Positions 18,577-28,206 of a DNA stretch of 64,000 bases are shown here, one piece after another. Origin of the DNA: Tepidibacillus fermentans (lineage in GTDB: Bacteria; Bacillota; Bacilli; Tepidibacillales; Tepidibacillaceae); the NCBI RefSeq assembly GCF_004342885.1, contig NZ_SMAB01000001.1, positions 216,338-280,337 on the forward strand. The letters run 5' to 3'. Both the position numbers and the translations under genes were made by a program. Below the pieces are notes generated by a model. The model was given only the letters and a program-made list of their open reading frames with translations. It did not search any database and was not told the DNA's origin. Position 1 is the first letter of the stretch, and the number at the start of each line of letters is the position of its first letter.

Positions 18577-19392
18577 TTAGATTAAATCAAATACTATTTT
18601 CGATTTCAAAAAACTTTTTAACTTATTAAATGGAATGGGTTTGCTTAACAGATAACCCTGAATTTCCTGGCAGCGTTTATCGATTAAAAAGTTAAGTTGT
18701 TCCTTGGTTTCTACCCCTTCAGCAACAACTCTTAAATTTAATTTTTCTCCTAATGCAACCAGTGTTTCAACGATAGTAGCATTCTTTTTATTTATAGGGA
18801 CATTTTGTAAAAATAATCCATCAATTTTAACCGTATCAAAGGGCAAATCCCTAAGTTTACTCAATGAAGAATAGCCAGTCCCAAAGTCATCCATTGAAAT
18901 TTGAATTCCCATCGATTGTAACTCTCTTATTTTTTTAAGGATATTTTGATTTGGTTGTGTTTCTATGTTTTCAGTAATTTCCAGATCTAAATAATGTGGG
19001 TCTAATTGGGTTTCTTCTAATATTTGCTTTACCATCTCTACAAAGTTTGGTTCCTGTAATTGAAGTGGTGAAATATTTACCATAATCCTTATATCTGAAA
19101 ATCCTTCATAATGAATCGATTTTATTTGTTCACTTGCTTTTCTTAATACCCACTTGCCTAATTCATTAATCACCCCTGTTTTTTCTGCCAAAGGGATAAA
19201 TTCTACTGGTGGAATCATTCCTAAAGTAGGATGTTGCCAACGTATTAACGCTTCAACCCCCGTAATTTGCTTCGTTGTCACATTCATAAGAGGTTGGTAG
19301 TAAACCACAAATTCATCACGTTCAATTGCATGTAACAGATCAGCCATAATAATGTGTTGCCTTCTAACAGCATCTTCTGAATAATGCTCCAT
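18577..19392 (-). CDS. EAL-domain cyclic-di-GMP phosphodiesterase
   Basis: Hydrolyses c-di-GMP to pGpG. About 271 residues, essentially one EAL domain with its motifs: EALIRW (the EAL signature), NISPLQL, ITEN, DDFGTGYSS, KIDGLF and VVAEGVET, ending QGYLLSKP. The metal and catalytic residues appear intact, so activity is likely. The first 20 residues (SEDAVRRQHIIMADLLHAIE) look like the linker that normally joins a GGDEF domain to an EAL domain, suggesting descent from a longer protein. Start: ATG after GGGG; a GTG 12 bases upstream is an alternative. Confidence 0.9.
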   Translation of the reverse strand: MEHYSEDAVRRQHIIMADLLHAIERDEFVVYYQPLMNVTTKQITGVEALIRWQHPTLGMIPPVEFIPLAEKTGVINELGKWVLRKASEQIKSIHYEGFSDIRIMVNISPLQLQEPNFVEMVKQILEETQLDPHYLDLEITENIETQPNQNILKKIRELQSMGIQISMDDFGTGYSSLSKLRDLPFDTVKIDGLFLQNVPINKKNATIVETLVALGEKLNLRVVAEGVETKEQLNFLIDKRCQEIQGYLLSKPIPFNKLKSFLKSKIVFDLI

Positions 19393-19520
19393 ATAAATCC
19401 CCACTTTACCTTTCGTTTTTTAGGGTCCTAGTGTTAAGCATTTAAAACATTGACTTTCCTGAATCATTCATACTTATATAAAAAATCGATAAGATTGCTT
19501 AAAAATTTCAAGTTTTTTGA

Positions 19521-19594
19521 TAGTAATTATTTTATAATAGATATTGCACCGTTATATATAGTAAATTTGTACTATAATTGTATTACAATATTTA
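19521..19594. repeat. direct repeat arm 1, with TATAGTA...TACTATA palindrome
   Basis: About 74 bases alike to 19817-19886. Both contain a 20-base inverted repeat, TATAGTAAATTTGTACTATA here at 19557-19576. The two arms flank the chemoreceptor fragment. Confidence 0.6.
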
Positions 19595-19806
19595 CTGTAG
19601 ATCCGATCTACTATTAGGACAACCCCTTTCTTGTCCTTATTCTTGAAATCCTCTTGGTACCATTCACAAGTTGTTGGATCGTATCCATCAGGTAGCGGCA
19701 CTTTTGGGTAAATATAAAAATGTTTATGATTATTGCCATAAAAGATATATTTTCTTATCCATGCATTCCTCTCCCCATATAAAAAGTTAATGAATAAGAA
19801 TTTCAA
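19552..19806 (-). pseudogene. Cache-domain chemoreceptor fragment
   Basis: The reading HFYIYPKVPLPDGYDPTTCEWYQ matches the core of a double-Cache sensor domain, where the usual form is YIYPxxxLPxGYDPRxRxWYK. Only about 45 residues of this match; the N-terminal 15 and C-terminal 20 residues look unrelated, and no transmembrane, HAMP or signalling part follows. The ATG has no ribosome site. This is the remnant of a second chemotaxis receptor, unlike the intact one at 16.7 kb, which has a single-Cache domain. Confidence 0.65.
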
Positions 19807-19816
19807 TTTCCTTCCA

Positions 19817-19886
19817 AGTTATTATTTTACAATAGTATTACATCGTGATATATAGTAAATTAATACTATAATGATGATAATATTTA
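19817..19886. repeat. direct repeat arm 2, with TATAGTA...TACTATA palindrome
   Basis: Counterpart of 19521-19594. The palindrome here is TATAGTAAATTAATACTATA at 19851-19870, more symmetric than in arm 1. It may be an operator or a mobile-element end. Confidence 0.6.
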
Positions 19887-19945
19887 AGTTGTTTGCCTTT
19901 CTCATAGTTTATGATTATAGAAAAATGATTTTATATTAATCCTAT

Positions 19946-19991
19946 TAAAAAAGGAAAAGGATACTATATTTAGTAATCCTTTTCCTATTTT
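19946..19991 (-). terminator. terminator of the narGHJI operon
   Basis: Ten-base stem GGAAAAGGAT/ATCCTTTTCC with an internal TACTA/TAGTA extension, followed by TTTTTT on the minus strand, 30 bases past narI. Confidence 0.92.
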
Positions 19992-20022
19992 TATATAAAG
20001 ATAAGTTATGAAATGGCTATTA

Positions 20023-20742
20023 TTATTTTTGTTGTAATTGTCTGATTTGCATAACTCTTTGTGCATTCCTACTGCGGTAAAGAATCATACTTCTTTTTAA
20101 ATACTCTAACGGAAAACTCCACACGTGTACCAATCTCGTAAATGGCCAGATGCCAAAGATCGCAAAGGCAAACAGGGTATGCAACTTAAAAAAAAGGGGA
20201 ACATCGATCATTAATGTAGGATCAGGTCGGAAAACAAGTAATCCCCGTAACCATGGCGCAAGCGTTTCTCGGTAGTCAAAACCGCCGACGAACAAGTTAT
20301 AACCTAAGGTATTGTACATTCCCATAACAATCTCAATGAATAGAAGAATCACAACTAGCATATCGCTGAAACTGCTAGTCATACGCACCCGTTTTACATT
20401 GACCCGGCGGAATAAGAGGATAAGGATCCCTGTAAAGGTAATCAATCCAGCGATACCACCACCAAATATAGCACTTGCATGGTACATCTCTTCACTTATC
20501 CCAACTGCTTCTGTCCAAGCTTTTGGAATGAGTAATCCGACCAAATGGCCGCCAAGAACCATCAAAATTCCCACATGAAAGAGGATACTTCCCCATTTTA
20601 AGGTGTTCTTTTCCATAATTTCACTGGATTTTGCTGTCCAGCCGAGTTGATCTGTGTTATAGCGATAGATATGGCCAATGACAAAAATGGCAAGCATCAA
20701 ATAGGGGAAGATAACCCACCAAAATTGATTCCAAAAGTTCAT
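20023..20742 (-). CDS. narI: respiratory nitrate reductase, gamma subunit (cytochrome b)
   Basis: Membrane subunit that takes electrons from menaquinol through two b hemes and passes them to NarH. 239 residues with five transmembrane helices (about 5-25, 48-70, 88-112, 125-148, 178-202). Heme ligands are visible as His residues in LFHVGILMVLGGHLVG on the second helix and in FFKLHTLFAF and TRLVHVWSFP on the last. Ribosome site AGGAGG; it begins three bases after narJ. Last gene of narGHJI and followed by a strong terminator. Confidence 0.96.
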   Translation of the reverse strand: MNFWNQFWWVIFPYLMLAIFVIGHIYRYNTDQLGWTAKSSEIMEKNTLKWGSILFHVGILMVLGGHLVGLLIPKAWTEAVGISEEMYHASAIFGGGIAGLITFTGILILLFRRVNVKRVRMTSSFSDMLVVILLFIEIVMGMYNTLGYNLFVGGFDYRETLAPWLRGLLVFRPDPTLMIDVPLFFKLHTLFAFAIFGIWPFTRLVHVWSFPLEYLKRSMILYRSRNAQRVMQIRQLQQK

Positions 20743-20744
20743 CT

Positions 20745-21281
20745 TTACACCTCCTTCAAAGTGTCATTTGGTAAAATCTGATGAAGGATGAATAAACTAG
20801 CCTCTACTAGATTGGCGTAAGGACTATTAATCGCTAACAATTCATCCTTTAATGTTTCAATCGCTGGGAGAAAAGCTGCAAGGAGTTTCTTTATCTCCTC
20901 ATCTTTTGCTACCGTAATAAATTCAAGGAAGAGGGGGAAGTAATCGGGTAATTCATCCGTCTCCATGATAAAACCAGCTTGTTCGTAGAATTGTTTTAAT
21001 TCGACCAAGACTACGCCCCGTTCCCTTTCCTCTTTCATCTTTGAATAAGTTAGATAAAGATTGGTTTTTTCATTAAAATCAAAGGTCTGAACATAGAGGT
21101 CTTGTAACTTATCAATGGTTGTTTGCCGAATAAACTGGAAAAAACTTCTTAACTTCTCGTAGATTTCAGGATTTAAATCGGAGAGATCATTAATTCCCCT
21201 TTCTAAGTCGGCTTCAAACCACTCTGGATCAGGATACTGTAAAAGGATGGAGATCAGATGTAAGATTTCTCTATTTCCCAT
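20745..21281 (-). CDS. narJ: nitrate reductase assembly chaperone
   Basis: 178 residues, all-helical TorD/NarJ-family chaperone that binds the NarG N-terminus during molybdenum-cofactor and iron-sulfur insertion and is not part of the final enzyme. The motif DELPDYFPLFLEF (about residues 105-117) is the family signature. Its start overlaps the end of narH by 11 bases, a sign of translational coupling. Confidence 0.95.
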   Translation of the reverse strand: MGNREILHLISILLQYPDPEWFEADLERGINDLSDLNPEIYEKLRSFFQFIRQTTIDKLQDLYVQTFDFNEKTNLYLTYSKMKEERERGVVLVELKQFYEQAGFIMETDELPDYFPLFLEFITVAKDEEIKKLLAAFLPAIETLKDELLAINSPYANLVEASLFILHQILPNDTLKEV

Positions 21282-22800
21282 TTTTGTCCCCCATCATCAG
21301 GAAGAAACTAGTGTTGTCTCCGTAGTAATCTCCTGTCATACAAGTACTGCAATCCCCACCATTAAAGTCAAATCCCGTACTTCCTTGCTCAGAATAGAGG
21401 TACATGAATTCCTCTTTATGTGCTGTCGGAATCACAAAGCGATCTTCATATTTGGCAATTGCCAGTAAACGATACATTTCTTCAATCATCGTTTCATTTA
21501 ATCCTAACCCTTGAAGGATATTGGTATCATATTCCTTGCCAAGATTTTTAGCACGCATAAACTGTCTCATCGCAGCCATTCGTTTTAAAACAGTTGTAAT
21601 CACTTGCTCGTCCCCTGCTGAAAGTAAATTTGCCAAATATTGAACAGGAATTCTCATTTCATCAATAGCAGGGAAAATATCTAATGGGTCTAATGAAGAA
21701 CCTTTTCCTTCGATCCGATTCATAATTGGACTTAATGGTGGCACATACCAAACCATAGGTAGTGTCCGATATTCAGGGTGTAAGGGTAAGGCAATGCCAT
21801 ATTCAATCGCTAACTTGTAAATGGGTGATTTTCGAGCAGCTTCTAACCAGTCTTCGCTAATTCCATCACGACGTGCTTGCTCAATCACTTCTTTGTCATT
21901 GGGATCGAGAAACAAGTTTAAATGGGCATGATACAATTCTTTTTCATCTGCAACAGATGCTGCTTCCGCTACACGATCTGCATCATAGAGAAGGACTCCA
22001 ATATAGCGAATTCGTCCAGTACAGGTTTCACTACATACGGTAGGTAACCCAGCTTCAATGCGTGGGAAACAGAGGGTACATTTTTCTGCTTTTTGGGTTT
22101 GCCAGTTGAAATAGACCTTTTTGTATGGGCAGCCTGTCATACAGAAACGCCATCCACGACATGCTTCTTGATCCACTAAGACGATTCCATCCTCGTCCCG
22201 TTTATACATCGCGCCAGAAGGGCAAGAAGCTACACAAGATGGGTTTAGACAATGCTCACAAATTCGTGGTAAATGCATCATAAACGCTTGTTCAAATTCA
22301 AAACGGATTTCTTCTTCGATTCCTTTTAGGTTGGGATCCCGTTTTCCAGTTTCATGAGCACCTGCTAAATCGTCTTCCCAGTTCGGACCCCATTTCAATT
22401 CCATATATTCACCAGTAATCTGGGATTTTGGCCGAGCTACGGGTTGAATCTCTTTTTGGGGACTATTGGTTAACTTATCATAATCATAAGTCCAAGGTTC
22501 GTAATATTCATCAATCGTTGGTAAGTCTGGGTTATAAAAGATATTTGCTAATTTGTTGACACGGTTTCCGGCTCTTAATTCTAATTTCCCGTTCTTAAGA
22601 ACCCAACCACCTTTATACTTTTCTTGGTTTTCCCACTCCATTGGATAACCGATCCCTGGTTTGGTTTCCACATTGTTGAACCAGATGTATTCAGCACCTG
22701 GACGGTTGGTCCAGGTGTTCTTACAAGTCACACTACAGGTGTGGCAACCAATACATTTGTCAAGATTCATGACCATGGCGACTTGTGCTTTAATCTTCAA
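21271..22800 (-). CDS. narH: respiratory nitrate reductase, beta subunit (iron-sulfur)
   Basis: 509 residues. Transfers electrons from NarI to NarG through three [4Fe-4S] and one [3Fe-4S] cluster. The four cysteine groups are intact: CIGCHTCSVTCKNTW near residue 16, CEHCLNPSCVASCP near 180, CRGWRFCMTGCP near 215 and CTLCFPRIEAG...CSETC near 240. The Trp in CRGW marks the [3Fe-4S] site. TTG start after GGAGGTGGATTGGC, overlapping the end of narG by 11 bases. Confidence 0.97.
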   Translation of the reverse strand: MKIKAQVAMVMNLDKCIGCHTCSVTCKNTWTNRPGAEYIWFNNVETKPGIGYPMEWENQEKYKGGWVLKNGKLELRAGNRVNKLANIFYNPDLPTIDEYYEPWTYDYDKLTNSPQKEIQPVARPKSQITGEYMELKWGPNWEDDLAGAHETGKRDPNLKGIEEEIRFEFEQAFMMHLPRICEHCLNPSCVASCPSGAMYKRDEDGIVLVDQEACRGWRFCMTGCPYKKVYFNWQTQKAEKCTLCFPRIEAGLPTVCSETCTGRIRYIGVLLYDADRVAEAASVADEKELYHAHLNLFLDPNDKEVIEQARRDGISEDWLEAARKSPIYKLAIEYGIALPLHPEYRTLPMVWYVPPLSPIMNRIEGKGSSLDPLDIFPAIDEMRIPVQYLANLLSAGDEQVITTVLKRMAAMRQFMRAKNLGKEYDTNILQGLGLNETMIEEMYRLLAIAKYEDRFVIPTAHKEEFMYLYSEQGSTGFDFNGGDCSTCMTGDYYGDNTSFFLMMGDKNGK

Positions 22801-25800
22801 GCCAATCCACCTCCTTGAGTTTGCGAATGACCACTTTTAAGTCACGTTGGTTTCCAGTTGGACCGTAATAGTTAAATCCGTAACTAAATTGTGCATATCC
22901 GCCAATTAAGTGTGTGGGTTTCAAATGGATCCGTGTTGGGCTGTTATGTGTACCCCCACGTAAATGAGTAATCTGTGAACTTGGCACGTTGATGGTACGA
23001 TCTTGCGCATGGTACATATAGGTGGTTCCTTTTGGCATTCGGTGACTGACAACTGCGCGAGCCACAACGACACCGTTTCGATTGTATACTTCAATCCAAT
23101 CGTTATCTTTGATTCCAACCTCCTCCGCATCTTCGTTATTCATCCAAACGGTTGGACCTCCACGGAAGAGGGTTAACATGGTTAAAGAATCGTAATACAT
23201 ACTGTGAATATTCCACTTACCATGTGGAGTTAAATAACGTAAGGTAATGGTTTTTCCTTCTCCATCTGGCATGTTTTCATGCTTCGCAAAGGCTTGTGTT
23301 GGTAAGGTTGGTTTAAATGTAGGCAAACCTTCTCCATATTCCAACATGATCTCATGATCTACATAGAAATGTTGACGACCCGTTAACGTTCGAAATGGGA
23401 CAAGGCGTTCAATGTTGGTCGTAAATGGAGAGTAACGACGTCCTTTATTCGTTCCACTAAAGACTGGGGTTGGGATCACTTCTTTTGGCTGAGCAGTGAT
23501 ACTATTGAAATCAAATTTCTCATCTATCCGTCCTTCTATCAAGTCTTTCAATTGCAAACCCGTCTTCTTCTCTTCCGATTTCCATGCCTTCAAAGCCATT
23601 TTCCCATTTGTTGCACTAGATAAGGTCATGATCGTTTCTGCTGCTTGACGAGCCGTTTCTAACTGTGGCATTCCCTGTGTAATCGTCGAAGACTTCACAG
23701 TGCCATTGATTTTCTTCAATTCTTCATATTCCTCTTTCGCCGACCAAGATACGCCATGGGCTCCAATTGGATTCTTTTCTACTAATGGTCCAAGCGCTGT
23801 GAATTTGTCATAGATTTTGGTATAATCCCGTTCCACAATGACGAGTTTCGGCATGGTTTTTCCTGGAATCGGTTCAACTTCCCCTTTTCGCCAATCCTTT
23901 ACTTTACCAAATGGTTGGGCGATCTCGTCAGGTGAATCGTGCTGCAATGGTGCAGCCACAATATCTTTTTGAACTTCAGGTAAATAGGTTTTTGCCATTT
24001 CAGAGAAAACTTTCGCTAATCCCTTAAAAATATCCCAATCCGATTTTGCCTCCCATGGAGGATTAATCGCAGGGTTGAACGGATGAATAAATGGATGCAT
24101 ATCCGTACTGCTAATATCATGTTTTTCATACCAAGTTGCTGCTGGTAAGACGATATCCGAATATAATGCGGTTCCAGACATTCTGAATTCTAGATTGACA
24201 AGTAGATCTAATTTCCCTTCTGGAGCTTTTTCATGCCATTTGATTTCGTTTGTACGTAATTCTTTACTCTCTTCTCCTAACAAACCATGAGTAGTGCCAA
24301 GTAAATGTTTTAAGAAATAATCATGGCCTTTCCCTGAACTAGAGATCAAGTTGGCCCGCCACACGAATAAGGTACGTGGGAAGTTGACTGGATGATCTGG
24401 ATCTTCTACTGCAAACTGCATTCGACCTTCTTTTAGCTCTTTCACCACATATGGGATTGGCTCTTCTCCTGCTTTCTTTGCTTTTTCTACTAATTGAAGG
24501 GAATTGCGATTAAATTGAGGGTAAGAAGGCAACCATCCTAATCGAGCCGCTAATGCGTTATAATCGGCTGCATGTTGGTATCTTGGCTTTTCAACATATG
24601 CTGCACTAAGTTCATTCATCGGTAACTCTTCATACCGCCATTGATCAGTCGCAAAATAATAATAGGAAGTAGCGTTTTGCAATCTTGGTGGCATTTGCCA
24701 ATCACGGGCAAAAGCTACCGTTTGCCATCCTTCTGCAGGACGGACTTTTTCTTGTCCAACATAATGGGCCCAACCACCGCCATTTACTCCTTGTGAACCC
24801 GTTAATAATACGAGGTTCAAGATCGTCCGATAGATGGTGTCCGCGTTATACCAGTGGTTAATTCCTGCACCCATGATAATCATCGAACGACCTTTGGTAT
24901 CGATTGCGTTTTGGGCGAATTCGCGTGCAATTTGGATCACTTGCTCCCTTGGGACACTGGTATATTCTTCTTGCCATGCTGGGGTATAGGCTTTTTTCTC
25001 ATCATAATTTTTCGCATAATCACCAGGTAATCCACGATCAATGCCGTAGTTAGCAAGCATGAGATCATAAACGGTTGTTACAACCATTTCTTCCCCGTCT
25101 TTCTCAATTCGTTTTACAGGGACAAAGCGGAGAAGAACATCTCGTTTGGTATCATCAAAGTAAGGAAGTTCAAGGGATACAATCTCATCTTCTACTCCAA
25201 GTAAACTCATTTTTGGATCATAAGGATTCCCTTGTTCATCCTGCATCTTGAGATTCCATGTTCCCTTTCCTTCATGACGGTGCCCAATGCTGCCAATGGG
25301 TACGACAAATTGGTTGGTTTTTTCATCAAGGACGACCGTTTTCCATTCTGCATTTTCTAATGGGTATCCTAGGTCACTAGCTACCAAGAAGCGATCGGTT
25401 ACAAATGTATCCCCTTTTTTCTTCAAGGTAATGAGGTAGGGAAGATCTGTGTATTTCTTAGCATATTCGATAAAATATGGGGTTTCTTTTTCTACATAAA
25501 ACTCTTTGAGAATCACATGAGTCATCGCTTGTGCTAAAGCTCCGTCCGTACCAGGATTCACCGCTAACCATGTATCGGCAAATTTTACAGACTCAGCATA
25601 ATCTGGACTGACAGAAACCACTTTGGTTCCTTTATAGCGAACTTCTGTCATAAAGTGAGCATCAGGTGTACGGGTCAACGGTACGTTGGATCCCCACATC
25701 ATTAAATAACCTGCATTATACCAGTCACTACTCTCTGGTACATCTGTTTGTTCACCCCAAATTTGCGGTGAAGCGGGCGGTAGATCGGCATACCAATCGT

Positions 25801-26464
25801 AGAAACTAAGCATTGGTGCCCCTACCAATGTTAAGAAACGGGAACCTGCCGCATAACTTACCATTGACATTGCTGGAATGGGGGTAAAACCAGCGATGCG
25901 ATCTGGGCCATACTTTTTAATCGTGTAAATTAATTGCGCGGAGATGATTTGGTAAACCTCTTCCCATGTAGAACGAACCATGCCACCTTTTCCCCGAGCC
26001 GATTTATAGGCACGTGCTTTCTCTGGATCTTCTACAATGCGTTCCCACGCTTCAACATGGTCTCCATTTGCTTCTTTTAATGCTTCACGCCAAAATTGAA
26101 GCAATACGCCACGAACATATGGGTATTTCACACGAAGTGGACTATAGGTATACCACGAAAAACTGGCTCCTCTTGGGCAGCCCCGTGGTTCAAATTCAGG
26201 CATATCTGGCCCTGTTGTTGGATAATCGATGGCCTGATTCTCCCAAGTAATAATTCCGTCTTTTACAAAAACCTTCCAACTACATGAACCGGTACAGTTT
26301 ACACCATGAGTGGTACGAACAACTTTATCATGTTGCCATCTTTGACGATAGATCTTTTCCCATTCCCGATCCTGTGACGTTAATTCGCTCCATCCGTTGG
26401 AGTAACGTTCACTCGGACGAAAGAAACGAAGCTTCTTCATCAAAGGTGAAAGCTTTTTCTTCAT
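22790..26464 (-). CDS. narG: respiratory nitrate reductase, alpha subunit (molybdenum catalytic)
   Basis: Reduces nitrate to nitrite at a Mo-bis-MGD centre on the cytoplasmic face. 1224 residues, normal for NarG. The N-terminal FS0 cluster motif THGVNCTGSCSWKVF begins with the characteristic His; RGCPRGASFSW follows. YADLPPASPQIWGEQTD contains the region that supplies the Asp ligand to Mo. There is no twin-arginine signal, as expected for the inward-facing enzyme. The start is the ATG of MKKKLSPLMKKL behind GAGGAGAGACCGC; an upstream in-frame ATG would sit in the promoter leader. First gene of narGHJI, driven by the regulated promoter just upstream. Confidence 0.97.
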   Translation of the reverse strand: MKKKLSPLMKKLRFFRPSERYSNGWSELTSQDREWEKIYRQRWQHDKVVRTTHGVNCTGSCSWKVFVKDGIITWENQAIDYPTTGPDMPEFEPRGCPRGASFSWYTYSPLRVKYPYVRGVLLQFWREALKEANGDHVEAWERIVEDPEKARAYKSARGKGGMVRSTWEEVYQIISAQLIYTIKKYGPDRIAGFTPIPAMSMVSYAAGSRFLTLVGAPMLSFYDWYADLPPASPQIWGEQTDVPESSDWYNAGYLMMWGSNVPLTRTPDAHFMTEVRYKGTKVVSVSPDYAESVKFADTWLAVNPGTDGALAQAMTHVILKEFYVEKETPYFIEYAKKYTDLPYLITLKKKGDTFVTDRFLVASDLGYPLENAEWKTVVLDEKTNQFVVPIGSIGHRHEGKGTWNLKMQDEQGNPYDPKMSLLGVEDEIVSLELPYFDDTKRDVLLRFVPVKRIEKDGEEMVVTTVYDLMLANYGIDRGLPGDYAKNYDEKKAYTPAWQEEYTSVPREQVIQIAREFAQNAIDTKGRSMIIMGAGINHWYNADTIYRTILNLVLLTGSQGVNGGGWAHYVGQEKVRPAEGWQTVAFARDWQMPPRLQNATSYYYFATDQWRYEELPMNELSAAYVEKPRYQHAADYNALAARLGWLPSYPQFNRNSLQLVEKAKKAGEEPIPYVVKELKEGRMQFAVEDPDHPVNFPRTLFVWRANLISSSGKGHDYFLKHLLGTTHGLLGEESKELRTNEIKWHEKAPEGKLDLLVNLEFRMSGTALYSDIVLPAATWYEKHDISSTDMHPFIHPFNPAINPPWEAKSDWDIFKGLAKVFSEMAKTYLPEVQKDIVAAPLQHDSPDEIAQPFGKVKDWRKGEVEPIPGKTMPKLVIVERDYTKIYDKFTALGPLVEKNPIGAHGVSWSAKEEYEELKKINGTVKSSTITQGMPQLETARQAAETIMTLSSATNGKMALKAWKSEEKKTGLQLKDLIEGRIDEKFDFNSITAQPKEVIPTPVFSGTNKGRRYSPFTTNIERLVPFRTLTGRQHFYVDHEIMLEYGEGLPTFKPTLPTQAFAKHENMPDGEGKTITLRYLTPHGKWNIHSMYYDSLTMLTLFRGGPTVWMNNEDAEEVGIKDNDWIEVYNRNGVVVARAVVSHRMPKGTTYMYHAQDRTINVPSSQITHLRGGTHNSPTRIHLKPTHLIGGYAQFSYGFNYYGPTGNQRDLKVVIRKLKEVDWLED

Positions 26465-26511
26465 GCGGTCTCTCCTCTCTTTCCTAATCAACCAAAACAA
26501 TCTTTACTGTC

Positions 26512-26579
26512 ATTGTAACCTTTCTATTTTTTTTACCATATCGGGGAACTCCCCTATTTTGGCGCGGGAAGATTCCCTA
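26512..26579 (-). promoter_or_regulatory. narG promoter with NreC-like binding palindrome
   Basis: On the minus strand: TAGGGAA (26573-26579), then GGGGAGTTCCCC (26543-26554), then 26 bases from GTTCCC to a TACAAT -10 box (26512-26517). There is no good -35. The palindrome would be centred near -43, as expected for an activator that touches polymerase. The same layout precedes narK. A GGG/CCC palindrome is what I remember for NreC sites in staphylococci; an NreC-like gene lies in this window. Confidence 0.7.
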
Positions 26580-26664
26580 TCATAGCAGAGCCTAGAAAGC
26601 GGAACCCTTAAGGTTAGACTCGAAGAAATCTTAAACATTGAAGTTAGGCTGAACGATATAAAGC

Positions 26665-26698
26665 AAAAGTCCCAGTGATGATTCACTGAGACTTTTTC
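26665..26698 (-). terminator. terminator of narK
   Basis: Stem AGTCYCAGTGA/TCACTGGGACT with a short loop and a T-rich tail on the minus strand, about 75 bases after the narK stop. Confidence 0.8.
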
Positions 26699-26770
26699 AG
26701 GGTTTTAGAGATGATAAAAATCTTGTTTATCTATTTAAATGGGAGGGTAAAGCATATATACAATGATTCG

Positions 26771-28087
26771 TTAGGCTATTTTGGCATTCTTACCGTATTT
26801 GTTCATTAATACCATAGAGATTACAATGGAAAAAACGGCTAAAACGGTATAAACCATGAATCCTTTTGAATAGCCAGTTTTACCAAAACTATCAACAAAA
26901 ACTCCTAAAATAGGTGGTACGACAAACCCGCCAAATGCTCCTAAACCACCAACCCAACCGCTGGCTCCTCCAGGTGCATTAGGAACATATTTAGGAACCA
27001 ATTTAAATACTGCCGCATTAGCTACTCCCATACCAACACCCATAACAATTTCACCTAATAAGGAGATTCCAAAGCTATTTGAAAGAATGAGAATAACCGA
27101 TCCGACAAGTACGATCATAAAACTAGCTATTGCTGTTTTTTCTCCACCGAATTTGTCACTAATATGTCCACCATAAACACGAATAAACGAAGCAAGAATC
27201 GAGAACCCTAATGCCATTAATAGACCTGCTTGACGAACACCGATTCCATAATATTGAATCCAATAAGTTGGGAACCAAGTTGTTAATGCTAAAAATCCAC
27301 CGAATGATGTAAAGTAAAGGGCTACTAATCCCCAAGTACCAGGCACTTTTGCAGAGATTTTTAACGCTTGTACAACAGTTCCTGAAGGGAATAATTCTTG
27401 TCCTAATTCCCTTGCCACCTTCTTCGCTTCATCTTGGTTTACACCTTTTTTAAGCAATTGGAAATAATAGGCATCTTGGGCAAATGCAGCATAAATCGCG
27501 GTACCTACAACTAAAAAAACAAACCATGTGGCGTAAGAACCTGGCAAGCCTAATCCTACTAATGCAAAAGGAAGTAATATTCCAAAAATCCCTGGAGCGG
27601 TATTACCTAAACCACCATATGCCCCAAGAGCAAAACCTTGTTTATTCTGTGGAAACCAATATGATGTCTGAGGAACGCCAACAGAAAACGTTGCAATTCC
27701 ACTGCCACTAAGCAAACCAAATAAAAAGATGAGTGGATACATTTTTAATGTAAGATTGTCTGGATAGTATAAGTAAAGAATTGTTGTTAATCCGGCCATT
27801 CCGATGATGGATAAAAGGAATAAAGTTAAAAAGGGCTTCTTTCCACCTGCTTTGTCCACCCAGGCTCCAAACGGAATTCGTAGTAAAGATCCAGTTAGGT
27901 TTGGTGCCGCAACTAGAAAACCGAGCATAAGTCCTGGCATATGCATGATTTTGTTAAAATTGGTTGCAACAGGACCATATAATGATACCGCAGCAAATCC
28001 AATAAAAAAGCCAAACGTTGCCATGATTAAACCTTTATTCGGGTTCCCTTTTAAATTATACTTTTGTAGTAATTCTTCCCTGTTCAT
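26771..28087 (-). CDS. narK: nitrate/nitrite transporter, major facilitator superfamily
   Basis: 438 residues with 12 hydrophobic segments. Family features of nitrate-nitrite porters: FFIGFAAVSLYGPVA in helix 1, the substrate-site Arg in GSLLRIPFGAWVDK of helix 2, and the glycine-rich ALGAYGGLGNTAPGIFG and ASGWVGGLGAFGGFV signatures in helices 5 and 11. It brings nitrate in and exports nitrite for NarGHI. The ATG of MNREELLQ is favoured because AAAGGA is nine bases before it. Transcribed alone from a promoter of the same design as narG. Confidence 0.95.
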   Translation of the reverse strand: MNREELLQKYNLKGNPNKGLIMATFGFFIGFAAVSLYGPVATNFNKIMHMPGLMLGFLVAAPNLTGSLLRIPFGAWVDKAGGKKPFLTLFLLSIIGMAGLTTILYLYYPDNLTLKMYPLIFLFGLLSGSGIATFSVGVPQTSYWFPQNKQGFALGAYGGLGNTAPGIFGILLPFALVGLGLPGSYATWFVFLVVGTAIYAAFAQDAYYFQLLKKGVNQDEAKKVARELGQELFPSGTVVQALKISAKVPGTWGLVALYFTSFGGFLALTTWFPTYWIQYYGIGVRQAGLLMALGFSILASFIRVYGGHISDKFGGEKTAIASFMIVLVGSVILILSNSFGISLLGEIVMGVGMGVANAAVFKLVPKYVPNAPGGASGWVGGLGAFGGFVVPPILGVFVDSFGKTGYSKGFMVYTVLAVFSIVISMVLMNKYGKNAKIA

Positions 28088-28139
28088 CTCTACCATTCCT
28101 TTTTTGAATATTTTATTATCTACATATCATGCTAATTTC

Positions 28140-28206
28140 ATTCTACTTCTTCGTTTGCTTTAGGAGTATGAGGGAACTCCCCTATTTTCTAGTAGTGATT
28201 TCCCTA
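28140..28206 (-). promoter_or_regulatory. narK promoter with NreC-like binding palindrome
   Basis: On the minus strand: TAGGGAA (28200-28206), GGGGAGTTCCC (28172-28182), then exactly 26 bases to a TAGAAT -10 box (28140-28145). Distances match the narG promoter except for one base in the outer half-site. Confidence 0.7.
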
